DNA from: Actinotalea endophytica
GTDB taxonomy: Bacteria; Actinomycetota; Actinomycetes; Actinomycetales; Cellulomonadaceae
Length of the DNA stretch: 64,000 bases
Assembly: GCF_025717005.1 (NCBI RefSeq)
Contig: NZ_JAOVZU010000001.1
Span: 549,091 to 613,090, forward strand
Direction: 5' to 3'
Below, in pieces: positions 25,930 through 33,397 of this stretch (the stretch's first letter is position 1; every line of letters begins with the position of its first letter). Below the pieces are notes generated by a model. It was given only the letters and a program-made list of their open reading frames with translations, was not told the DNA's origin and ran no database searches. The position numbers and the translations under genes are program-made.

Positions 25930-26886
25930 TCAGTCCTGCACCGCTTTGACGATCGTCACCACGCGGGTCAGCTCGTCGCGGTCGGCCGGCGAGAGCGGGC
26001 GCCGCAGCCGCTCCGCGTCCTCCAGGGTCCACAGCGCGTTGCAGACCTCGCGCAGCACGACCCAGTCACGGGTCCGGTCGCGGTCCAGCCCCAGCACGTC
26101 GACCACGGCGTCGAGCCGTCGCTGCAGGACGGGCCGGGGTGCGGCGGCCACCTCGTCCCACCGGTTCCACAGCAGCGGGGCGACCTCGTAGTGCGGGTCG
26201 CCGCTGAGCGGCTTGGGGTCGATCACCAGCCACGGTTCGCGATCCGCGGCCAGCACGTTCTCGTAGTGCGCATCGGTGTGGATCAGCGTCCCGTCGGTCT
26301 CCGGGTCCGCGGCGAACGCCTCCCCGAGCGAGACGGCCTGCTCGACCATCCGGTGCGGTACCGGCGCCGAGCGGGGCAGGGCCGCGAGCCGCTCGGTCCA
26401 CCGGGCCACCGAGCGGGACAGCGTCCCGAGCTGCGGCGGTGCGGGGCGGTGCAGGCGGCTCAGCAGGCCTGCGGTCACCTCGCACGCGGTCACGTCGTCG
26501 AGCGTCGTGAGGTCCCTGGGGTGGGCCCGTTCGAGCAGCAGGGCCCAGCGGTGCGGGTCGGCGCGCAGCAGCAGGACGGCGCCCTGGCCGTGCCAGCGCT
26601 GCAGCGCGAGGGCTTCGTGGCGAGCCTCCTCGTGCGGCCAGCCGAGCTTGATGACGGCGGCGTCGCCGTCGGCGGTGCGCACCGGGACCACCAGCGAGCA
26701 CCGGCCGTGGGTCGGGTCGCCGTCCGGGGTGAGTGCCCACTCGTCGAGCAGGTCCGCGGCGCTGCGCGGCAGCGCGTCGAGCCAGGTCTGCCAGGGCTCG
26801 CCGAAGCCGGGCAGTGCGAGCAGCCCGTCGGGCACGCGGATCCGGGGGCTGCGCCCGGGCTCGCCGCGGGTCGCGTCGGCGGTCAC
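25930..26886 (-). CDS. Aminoglycoside/hydroxyurea phosphotransferase-like kinase
   Basis: Kinase-fold protein of 318 residues of the APH(6)/Hur family (streptomycin 6-kinase and hydroxyurea kinase relatives). The phosphate-transfer loop HTDAHYENVL contains the catalytic Asp and the metal-binding Asn, and the second metal site is in VIDPKPLSGDPHYE. The N-lobe shows AAVIKLGWP with the ATP-binding Lys. The GTG start overlaps the mutY stop (GTGA), so the gene is translated after mutY. Chromosomal homologues are common in actinobacteria and need not confer resistance; substrate unknown. Confidence 0.75.
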   Translation of the reverse strand: MTADATRGEPGRSPRIRVPDGLLALPGFGEPWQTWLDALPRSAADLLDEWALTPDGDPTHGRCSLVVPVRTADGDAAVIKLGWPHEEARHEALALQRWHGQGAVLLLRADPHRWALLLERAHPRDLTTLDDVTACEVTAGLLSRLHRPAPPQLGTLSRSVARWTERLAALPRSAPVPHRMVEQAVSLGEAFAADPETDGTLIHTDAHYENVLAADREPWLVIDPKPLSGDPHYEVAPLLWNRWDEVAAAPRPVLQRRLDAVVDVLGLDRDRTRDWVVLREVCNALWTLEDAERLRRPLSPADRDELTRVVTIVKAVQD

Positions 26887-27761
26887 CGGGCGCCTCCACG
26901 CGGCAGGCGCCAGAGGTCGCCGTGCCGTTCGACCAGCCCGTCCGCCGTCAGACCGGCCAGAGCGCGCTCGAGCTGCTCCCGGTCCGGCCAGGCCGCGACG
27001 ACCTCGCTGTGCGGGACGGGCGCCGGGGCGTCGCGCAGCAGGCCCATGACCGTGCCGCGCGCCTGCCGGTCCGTGCCGTGCCACGCCTGGCGCCGCCGGG
27101 TCTCCGCGAGGGCGTCGGCCGGGCGGCCCTCGGCCAGCCAGGCGCACCGGTCGGCGAGCGGGCACGAGTCGCAGCCCGGGTTGCGCGCGGTGCACACGAG
27201 GGCGCCGAGCTCCATCACCGCCGCGTTCCACCGGGCGGCGGTGGGCTCGTCGGCGGGAACCACGGCCGCCGCGCGGTCCCGCTCGGCACGGGTCAGGTGG
27301 GGTGCCGGCAGCGCGGCGCCGTCGACCGCGCGGGCGAGCACCCGACGGATGTTCGTGTCGAGCACCACCGAGCGCCGGCCGAACGCGAAGGCCGCGACCG
27401 CGGCGGCGGTGTACTCGCCGATGCCCGGCAGGGTCCTCAAGGTCGCCTCGTCGTCCGGCAGCACCCCGCCGTGCTCCTCGACCACGGCGACCGCACAGGC
27501 GTGCAGGCGCAGTGCGCGGCGTGGGTAGCCGAGGCGGCCCCAGGCCCGCAGGACCTCGTCGGGCCTCGCGCTCGCGAGCTCGCGCGGGCCGGGCCAGCGC
27601 TCCTGCCACGCACGCCAGACCGGCAGCACCCGCACGACCGGGGTCTGCTGCAGCATCACCTCGCTGACCAGGACGCCCCACGGCGTCCGATCGGCAGCGC
27701 GCCACGGCAGGTCGCGGCGGTGCTCCTCATACCAGACGAGCACCGGAGCGACGAGAGACAC
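26883..27761 (-). CDS. mutY: A/G-specific adenine glycosylase
   Basis: Base-excision repair enzyme of 292 residues removing adenine paired with 8-oxoguanine. The catalytic E34 (SEVMLQQT), the helix-hairpin-helix LPGIGEYTAA (111-120), the catalytic D135 (VVLDTNIRR) and the [4Fe-4S] loop C190-x6-C197-x2-C200-x5-C206 are all present. The C-terminal NUDIX-like 8-oxoG recognition domain is short or absent, as in other actinobacterial MutY. The GTG at 27761 begins the conserved part; the frame upstream is not conserved. It shares an overlap with the phosphotransferase gene and sits near radA and disA. Confidence 0.92.
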   Translation of the reverse strand: MSLVAPVLVWYEEHRRDLPWRAADRTPWGVLVSEVMLQQTPVVRVLPVWRAWQERWPGPRELASARPDEVLRAWGRLGYPRRALRLHACAVAVVEEHGGVLPDDEATLRTLPGIGEYTAAAVAAFAFGRRSVVLDTNIRRVLARAVDGAALPAPHLTRAERDRAAAVVPADEPTAARWNAAVMELGALVCTARNPGCDSCPLADRCAWLAEGRPADALAETRRRQAWHGTDRQARGTVMGLLRDAPAPVPHSEVVAAWPDREQLERALAGLTADGLVERHGDLWRLPRGGAR

Positions 27762-27878
27762 GCCCCGATGATGCCTGATCGGCACGGCATCCGATCGGCG
27801 CGGCACCGCAGCCCGGCGCCGGGCCCGACGTACCGTGGCGGTGCAGGGGGCGGACCAGGTCGACGGAGCGGAGGGGCG

Positions 27879-28523
27879 ATGAGCGCACTGCTGCACCCCG
27901 TGGGGCCACGACCGCCGCGGGTCTACTGGTTGCGCCGGGTCGTCGCGCTGGTCGCGGTCGCCGCGGTGGTCGCGCTGGCGCTCGTGCTCGGCAACGCGTT
28001 GGTCGGCGGTTCGTCGGCTGACGGTGCCACCGCCGACCCGAGCGCCGCAGCGGACCCCGGCAGCGGCACCGACGCCGGCACCGGCACCGAGGGCGACGCT
28101 CAGGACGGCTCGACCGACACGGGCGACGGGCCAGTGGCCTGCACGCCCGAACAGCTCTCCCTCAGCCTGACGGCCGACGCGCGCACCTATCCGGCCGGCT
28201 CGAACCCGGTGTTCACCGTGGCGATCACGAACGTCGGTGACTCGAGCTGCACGGTCGATGCCGGCGAGCTCAACCGGCAGATCCTGGTGAGCTCCGGCTC
28301 GGACCGGATCTGGGCCTCGACCGACTGCCCGGCGGACACGAGCGAGCGGATCCTGCTGCTCGCGGCCGGCGCGCGGGACGAGTCCGCGTACACCTGGCCG
28401 CGGGTGCGCTCCGACGAGGCGTGCTCGGAGGGTCTGCCGGCACCGCGCGCAGGCACCTACACGGCGACGGCGAGCCTCGCCGGGGCGTCGAGCACCGCTG
28501 CGGTCTTCGACCTGCAGGACTGA
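27879..28523 (+). CDS. Secreted or membrane-anchored protein of unknown function
   Basis: Protein of 214 residues: a basic N-terminus, one membrane helix (about residues 23-44), an Asp/Gly/Thr/Ala-rich linker (about 46-85) and an extracytoplasmic immunoglobulin-like domain with four Cys (one in ACTPEQL, one in SSCTVDAG, DCPAD and EACSEG) that could form two disulfides. Such domains resemble DUF4232-type proteins. GGAGGGG lies 5 bases before the ATG. The 3' end carries a 29-bp tandem duplication that repeats the last codons and the stop. Divergent from mutY; no functional context. Confidence 0.7.
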   Translation: MSALLHPVGPRPPRVYWLRRVVALVAVAAVVALALVLGNALVGGSSADGATADPSAAADPGSGTDAGTGTEGDAQDGSTDTGDGPVACTPEQLSLSLTADARTYPAGSNPVFTVAITNVGDSSCTVDAGELNRQILVSSGSDRIWASTDCPADTSERILLLAAGARDESAYTWPRVRSDEACSEGLPAPRAGTYTATASLAGASSTAAVFDLQD

Positions 28524-28553
28524 GCGCTGCGGTCTTCGAGCTGCAGGACTGAG
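28496..28553. repeat. 29-bp tandem duplication across a stop codon
   Basis: Bases 28496-28524 are repeated at 28525-28553 with one mismatch (C to G at unit position 16). The first copy encodes the last residues and the TGA of the preceding gene; the second copy lies behind the stop in another frame. Confidence 0.95.
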
Positions 28554-28576
28554 CCCGGCCCGTCGCTCGGCTCCCG

Positions 28577-28993
28577 CTACTCCTGAGCGGCGAGGAGCTC
28601 GGCGAGCCGGCTGGGCGTGGACCGCAGCAGGCAGAACTCGTTGCCCTGCGGGTCGGCCAGCACGTGCCACGGCACGTCGCCCTGGCCGACGTCCACCGTC
28701 GTGGCCCCGAGTGCGAGCAGCCGTGCGAGCTCGGTCTCCTGGTCGGTCCCGTCGGCCGGGCGCAGGTCCAGGTGCAGCCGGTTCTTGACCGACTTCGCCT
28801 CGGGCACCCGGATGAAGAGGAGCCCGCCGGTGCCGGGGCCGGTCCGGCCGACACCCTCGCCCTGCGGCGCGGCGACCCAGACCTCGTCCTCGTCGTCCTC
28901 ATCGACCTGCCAGCCCAGCACGTCGGCCCACCAGCGGGCCAGGGGGAGGGGGTCGGTGCTGTCGATGTTCAGGTGCCCGATCACGATCGCCAT
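28577..28993 (-). CDS. VOC-superfamily (glyoxalase/bleomycin-resistance-like) protein
   Basis: Protein of 138 residues with two beta-alpha-beta-beta-beta halves typical of the vicinal oxygen chelate fold: HLNIDSTDPLPLARWWADVLGW opens the first half and NRLHLDLRPAD with LLALGATTVD the second, ending in DPQGNEFCLLRS. This is the short actinobacterial VOC type; no metal or substrate can be inferred. TAGGTT ends 6 bases before the ATG and there is no Shine-Dalgarno, so it is a likely leaderless gene. Confidence 0.8.
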   Translation of the reverse strand: MAIVIGHLNIDSTDPLPLARWWADVLGWQVDEDDEDEVWVAAPQGEGVGRTGPGTGGLLFIRVPEAKSVKNRLHLDLRPADGTDQETELARLLALGATTVDVGQGDVPWHVLADPQGNEFCLLRSTPSRLAELLAAQE

Positions 28994-29048
28994 GGAGCGA
29001 ACCTAGGTGGGCGCGATCGGCCCGCGCGAGCCGAATTGGCCGGACGCC

Positions 29049-30113
29049 TCAGACGTAGCGTTCGAGGATCGAGGACTCGGCCAGGCGGGACAGGCCCTCA
29101 CGCACCGTGCGGGCGCGCTGCTCGCCGACCCCGTCCACGGTCATCAGCTCCTCGACGCCGGCAGCGAGCAGGCGCTGCAGGCCGCCGAAGTGCGCGACCA
29201 GGCGCTCCACGATGCTCGGCGGGATCCGCGGGACCTTCGACAGCAGGCGCGTCCCGCGCGGTCCGACCGCCCCGTCGAGCGAGTCGTCGATCACGGCGAG
29301 GCCGAGCACGCGGGCGATCTGGCTGAGCTCGAGCAGCTCGTTGGCGTCCATCCCGGCGAGCGCCTCCTGGACCTCGGCCATGCGCTCGGGGCTGGGCGTG
29401 TCCAGGTAGTCGCGGATCACGAGCTGGCGGTCCGTCGACACCCCGCCGACCAGCTCGTCGAGCTGCAGGGCCATCAGGCGGCCGTCGGTGCCGAGCTCGA
29501 CCACGTAGCCGGCGATCTCCTCGGAGATCCGGCGGACCATCTCCAGACGCTGGACCACCGAGGCGACGTCGCGCACCGTGACGAGGTCCTCGATCTCGAG
29601 CGCGGACAGCGTGCCGCTGACCTCGTCGAGCCGGGCCTTGTAGCGCTCGAGCGTGGCCAGCGCCTGGTTGGCGCGGGACTGGATGACGTCGGAGCCCTCG
29701 AGCACGTGCCGCGAGCCACCCGCGTAGATCGCGATGATCTGCATCGACTGGCTCACCGAGACCACGGCGAAGCCGGACTGCTTGGCCACCCGCTCGGCGG
29801 TGCGGTGCCGGGTACCGGACTCGGTGGTCTCGATGGTCGGGTCCGGCAGGAGCTGCACGGCGGCCCGCACGATCCGGTGGCCGTCCACCACGACGGCGCC
29901 GTCCATCTTGGCGAGCTCGCGCAGCCTGGTCGCGGAGAACTCCACGTCGAGCACGAAGCCGCCGGAGCACATCGCCTCGACGGTGTCGTCGAAGCCGAGC
30001 ACGATCAGCGCGCCGGTGCGTCCGCGGAGGATCCGCTCGAGCCCGTCGCGCAGCTCGGTGCCGGGAGCGGCAGCGGCGAGCGTCGACCGCAGCAGGTCGT
30101 CGGCGGGAGTCAC
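29049..30113 (-). CDS. disA: DNA integrity scanning diadenylate cyclase
   Basis: Octameric protein of 354 residues that makes cyclic di-AMP from two ATP and scans DNA for branched structures. The DAC domain contains DGA at 71-73 and the RHR motif at 102-104; a helical spine follows, then C-terminal helix-hairpin-helix DNA-binding motifs ([12 protein letters not shown] and [16 protein letters not shown]). The GTG start at 30113 is preceded at 6 bases by TAGGAT on the coding strand, whose TAG is the stop codon of radA, so disA may have its own leaderless promoter besides read-through from radA. The radA-disA order is conserved in actinobacteria. Confidence 0.95.
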   Translation of the reverse strand: MTPADDLLRSTLAAAAPGTELRDGLERILRGRTGALIVLGFDDTVEAMCSGGFVLDVEFSATRLRELAKMDGAVVVDGHRIVRAAVQLLPDPTIETTESGTRHRTAERVAKQSGFAVVSVSQSMQIIAIYAGGSRHVLEGSDVIQSRANQALATLERYKARLDEVSGTLSALEIEDLVTVRDVASVVQRLEMVRRISEEIAGYVVELGTDGRLMALQLDELVGGVSTDRQLVIRDYLDTPSPERMAEVQEALAGMDANELLELSQIARVLGLAVIDDSLDGAVGPRGTRLLSKVPRIPPSIVERLVAHFGGLQRLLAAGVEELMTVDGVGEQRARTVREGLSRLAESSILERYV

Positions 30114-30125
30114 GTGCGGATCCTA
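30114..30125 (-). promoter_or_regulatory. -10 hexamer for disA embedded in the radA stop codon
   Basis: On the minus strand TAGGAT (30125-30120) is followed by six bases and the disA GTG. The first three bases are the radA stop. It fits the actinobacterial TANNNT pattern for leaderless transcripts. Confidence 0.5.
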
Positions 30126-31562
30126 GTCGTTCGGTGGCTCCGGGCCCGGCTCGCGAGCGGGTGAGGTTCCGCGCCCGGCGAGTGCGAGGGAGACCGCCTC
30201 GGAGAGGTGGTGCGCCTCGAGCAGGTGCATGCCCTCCGGGACCCGGTCGGACGCCGCGGTCCCGGCCGGCACCACGGCCCGACGGAAGCCGAGGCGGGCT
30301 GCCTCGGCGAGCCGGCGCCCGAGGCCCAGGACGGTGCGGATCTCACCCGCGAGACCGACCTCGCCGAACGCGACCAGGTCCGGTGCGACCCGCCGGTCGG
30401 TCGCGGCGCTGGCCACCGCGAGGGCGATCGCGAGGTCGGCGGCGGGTTCGGCGACCCGCGCGCCGCCCACCGTGGAGACGTAGACGTCGCGGTCGCCGAG
30501 CGGCAGGCCGGCGCGCCGCTGCTCGACGGCGAGCACCATCGCGACCCGGGAGCCGTCGACGCCGCTCGTGGTGCGTCGCGGGTTGGACAGGGCGGTCGGG
30601 ACGACGAGCGCCTGCACCTCGGTCGCGAGCGGGCGTCGGCCCTCGAGGGTCACCGTCACGCAGGTGCCGGGCACCTGGTGGTCGCCGCGCGAGACGAACA
30701 GCCCGCTCGGGTCGGCCAGCTCGACGATCCCGGTGTCGTTGAGGTCGAAGCAGCCGACCTCGTCGGTGGGGCCGAACCGGTTCTTGGTCGCGCGCAGCAG
30801 CCGCAGCCGGGTGTGCCGGTCGCCGTCGAACTGGCAGACCACGTCGACCAGGTGCTCGAGGGTCCGGGGTCCGGCGACCGCGCCGTCCTTGGTGACGTGG
30901 CCGACGAGCAGCGCCGGGATCGCGCGCTGCTTGGCCACGGCGATGAGGGCGGCGGCGACCTCGCGCACCTGGGACACGCCGCCGGGCGACCCCTCGACCT
31001 GGGTGGAGGTCACGGTCTGCACGGAGTCGAGCACGAGCACGGTCGGCTCGGCCTGCTCGACATGGCCGAGCACGGTGCCGAGATCGGTCTCTGCGGCCAG
31101 GAGCAGGCCGGGCGACACCGCGCCGATCCGCTCGGCCCGCAGCCGCACCTGGCCCGCGGACTCCTCTCCGGTCAGGTAGAGGACGCGTGCGCCGGGCTCG
31201 CGACCGAGCCGACCGGCGACGTCGAGCAGCAGCGTCGACTTGCCCACGCCGGGCTCGCCGGCGAGCAGCACGACGGCACCGGGGACCAGGCCCCCGCCGA
31301 GCACGCGGTCGAGCTCGCCCACACCGGTGGGCCGGGCCCGCGCGGTCTCGACGTCGATCTCGCCGATCGGCCGCGCTGCGCGTGCGCCGGGGGAGGTCGG
31401 GGTGGTGCGCGGCCCGGTCGGTGCGGCGTCCTCGACCACCGAGCCCCAGGTCTGGCACTCGCCGCAGCGGCCGACCCACTTCGCGGTGGTCCAGCCGCAC
31501 TCGGTGCAGGTGAAGCCGGGCCGTGCGGCCCGGGACCTGGTGCGTGAGGTGGTGCTGGTCAC
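30123..31562 (-). CDS. radA: DNA repair protein RadA
   Basis: RecA-like helicase of 479 residues that extends heteroduplex DNA during recombination. N-terminal zinc finger C19/C22/C33/C36, Walker A GEPGVGKST at 102-110, Walker B-type VLVLDSVQTV, the RadA-specific KNRFG motif near residue 258 and a C-terminal Lon-protease-like domain are in the normal order. ACGGTA on the plus strand gives TACCGT ending 6 bases before the GTG on the coding strand, with no Shine-Dalgarno, so it is a likely leaderless mRNA. Nine bases separate it from disA. Confidence 0.95.
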   Translation of the reverse strand: MTSTTSRTRSRAARPGFTCTECGWTTAKWVGRCGECQTWGSVVEDAAPTGPRTTPTSPGARAARPIGEIDVETARARPTGVGELDRVLGGGLVPGAVVLLAGEPGVGKSTLLLDVAGRLGREPGARVLYLTGEESAGQVRLRAERIGAVSPGLLLAAETDLGTVLGHVEQAEPTVLVLDSVQTVTSTQVEGSPGGVSQVREVAAALIAVAKQRAIPALLVGHVTKDGAVAGPRTLEHLVDVVCQFDGDRHTRLRLLRATKNRFGPTDEVGCFDLNDTGIVELADPSGLFVSRGDHQVPGTCVTVTLEGRRPLATEVQALVVPTALSNPRRTTSGVDGSRVAMVLAVEQRRAGLPLGDRDVYVSTVGGARVAEPAADLAIALAVASAATDRRVAPDLVAFGEVGLAGEIRTVLGLGRRLAEAARLGFRRAVVPAGTAASDRVPEGMHLLEAHHLSEAVSLALAGRGTSPAREPGPEPPND

Positions 31563-31609
31563 CCCGGCACGGTAGCGCCCGGGACCGACGCCGCCGCGGA
31601 ACCGCCGGA

Positions 31610-31671
31610 CGAGTGGTCGGCCGTGGGTCGGCCGGTGGTCGGCCGGGCGGTCGCCCCGTGGTCGGCCGGTG
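31610..31671. repeat. Degenerate 11-bp tandem repeat
   Basis: About five copies of a unit close to CCGGTGGTCGG occur in a row in the divergent spacer between radA and the TetR gene. The copies vary at two or three positions. Confidence 0.6.
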
Positions 31672-31711
31672 TGCGGTGGGGTGGCCGACGACCCGGCGCG
31701 CAGGAACGTCC

Positions 31712-31757
31712 TTGCCTCCGGCTGAACGCGCGTTTAGGATCCTGAACATGCGTTCAG
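31712..31757 (+). promoter_or_regulatory. TetR promoter with two palindromic operators
   Basis: CTGAACGCGCGTTTAG (31722-31737) and CTGAACATGCGTTCAG (31742-31757) are 16-bp palindromes 20 bp apart, centre to centre. The second covers the ATG of the TetR gene and the first covers the -10. TTGCCT (31712-31717), 17 bases, then TAGGAT (31735-31740) form a promoter whose start would fall at or next to the ATG. Confidence 0.75.
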
Positions 31758-32413
31758 TCGAGTCCCGTGACGACGCGACGGCCCGCTCCCGGATCCGGGA
31801 CGCGGCCCTGCGCCGGTTCGCCGCCGACGGTCTCGGCGTCGGGATCCGCGCGATCGCCACCGACGCCGGCGTGAGCCCCGCGCTCGTCCTCCACCACTTC
31901 GGGTCCAAGGACGGTCTGCGGGACGCGTGCGACGACCACGCGTTCGCGGTGATCCGGGAGGTCAAGCGGGTCGCGCTCGGTCCGACCGGGCCCGACCAGC
32001 TCCTGGTCCAGCTCGCGTCGGTGGCCGAGTACGCCCCGGTCGCCGGGTACCTGATGCGCGCGATGCAGAGCGGCGGCCCCCGTGGCCGCGAGGCCTTCGA
32101 GCACTTCGTGTCCGACGCCGAGCAGTACGTCGCCGAGGGTGTCGCCGCAGGGACCCTGCGGCCCAGCCGGGACGAGAAGGCCCGGATCCGGTGGCTGACC
32201 CTGTCCGGGATGGGTGCGATGCTGCTCGCCCTCGCGCTCGAGGACCCGCCGCCCGACGACCTCGCCGCGTGGCTGCAGCGCTACACCGCCGAGATCAGCC
32301 TGCCCGCGCTGGAGGCGTTCACCGAGGGCGTGCTGACCGACCGGCGGATGCTCGACGCCTACCTCTCCTACGTGTCCGACCCGCCGGCCCGGGACGAGAC
32401 CGCAGCCTCCTGA
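31748..32413 (+). CDS. TetR-family regulator of the adjacent ABC exporter
   Basis: Repressor of 221 residues. The N-terminal three-helix DNA-binding domain (IRDAALRRFAADGLG through VSPALVLHHFGSKDGLR) spans about residues 15-58 and the rest is a helical ligand domain. The ATG at 31748 lies inside a 16-bp palindrome, and an upstream copy overlaps the -10, pointing to autorepression. The ABC exporter genes follow in the same direction after 66 bases and are probably the other target. Ligand unknown; the exporter suggests a drug-like compound. Confidence 0.85.
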   Translation: MRSVESRDDATARSRIRDAALRRFAADGLGVGIRAIATDAGVSPALVLHHFGSKDGLRDACDDHAFAVIREVKRVALGPTGPDQLLVQLASVAEYAPVAGYLMRAMQSGGPRGREAFEHFVSDAEQYVAEGVAAGTLRPSRDEKARIRWLTLSGMGAMLLALALEDPPPDDLAAWLQRYTAEISLPALEAFTEGVLTDRRMLDAYLSYVSDPPARDETAAS

Positions 32414-32479
32414 GGCCGCGTCCGACCCCGACCCCGACGACCCGTCGGCCCGACGCCGACGTCCCGAGAAGAGACACCC

Positions 32480-33397
32480 ATGACCCCTGTCATCGAGATC
32501 ACGGACCTGACCAAGACCTTCGGCAGCGTGACCGCGCTGGACCACCTCGACCTGACCGTCGAGGCCGGCGAGGTGCACGGCTTCCTCGGCCCCAACGGGG
32601 CCGGCAAGACCACGACCCTGCGCATCCTGCTCGGCCTCCTGCGCGCCGACTCGGGCTCCGCCACCCTGCTGGGCGGCGACCCCTGGCGCGACGTGGCGAC
32701 CCTGCACCGCCGGCTCGCCTACGTGCCCGGTGACGTGGCGCTGTGGCCGAACCTGACCGGCGGCGAGGTGATCGACCTGCTCGGCCGGTTGCGTGGCGGC
32801 CTGGACCCCGCGCGCCGCGCGGCGCTGCTCGAGCGCTTCGACCTCGACCCGAGCAAGAAGGGCCGCGCGTACTCCAAGGGCAACCGGCAGAAGGTCGCGC
32901 TCGTCGCGGCGCTGGCCTCGGACGTCGAGCTGCTCCTGCTCGACGAGCCGACCTCGGGCCTCGACCCGCTGATGGAGGCCGAGTTCCGCGCCGTCGTGCG
33001 TGAGCTCGCCGCGGGCGGCGCCACGGTGCTGCTCTCCAGCCACATCCTGTCCGAGGCCGAGGCGCTCTCGGACCGGGTGAGCATCATCCGGCACGGCCGG
33101 GTGGTCGAGACCGGCACGCTCGAGCAGCTGCGGCACCTCACCCGGACCGCCGTGACCGTGGACGTGCTCCGCGCCCCGGACGGCCTCGACGCCCTCCCGG
33201 GTGTGTACGACGTCCGGGTCGAGCCGCACGGTGACGGTGCTCGCTTGGCCTGTGAGGTCGACGCTCCAGCCCTGGAGAGCTTGCTCACTGTGCTCCAGGG
33301 CGCCGGCGTGCGGGCGCTGACCAGTGCGCCGCCCACGCTCGAAGAGCTCTTCCTGCGCCACTACAGCGACGACCTCGCCGGTGCGGGTGTGCAGTGA
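32480..33397 (+). CDS. ABC exporter ATP-binding protein
   Basis: ATPase of 305 residues of the drug-exporter (DrrA/CcmA-like) group. Walker [10 protein letters not shown] at 37-45, Walker [14 protein letters not shown] and the H-loop SSHILSEAE are intact. The signature motif is YSKGNRQK in place of LSGGQ, which is a recurring variant of this exporter group. About 90 C-terminal residues form an accessory domain after the ATPase core. It overlaps the permease gene by one base and is preceded by the TetR gene, so it very likely energises efflux by the following 12-TM protein. Confidence 0.88.
   Translation: MTPVIEITDLTKTFGSVTALDHLDLTVEAGEVHGFLGPNGAGKTTTLRILLGLLRADSGSATLLGGDPWRDVATLHRRLAYVPGDVALWPNLTGGEVIDLLGRLRGGLDPARRAALLERFDLDPSKKGRAYSKGNRQKVALVAALASDVELLLLDEPTSGLDPLMEAEFRAVVRELAAGGATVLLSSHILSEAEALSDRVSIIRHGRVVETGTLEQLRHLTRTAVTVDVLRAPDGLDALPGVYDVRVEPHGDGARLACEVDAPALESLLTVLQGAGVRALTSAPPTLEELFLRHYSDDLAGAGVQ

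Noticed and set aside
25930-26886. The APH-like kinase as an acquired antibiotic-resistance gene
   Set aside because: It is translationally linked to mutY, has the same base composition as its neighbours and no mobile element nearby, so it looks like a resident chromosomal gene.
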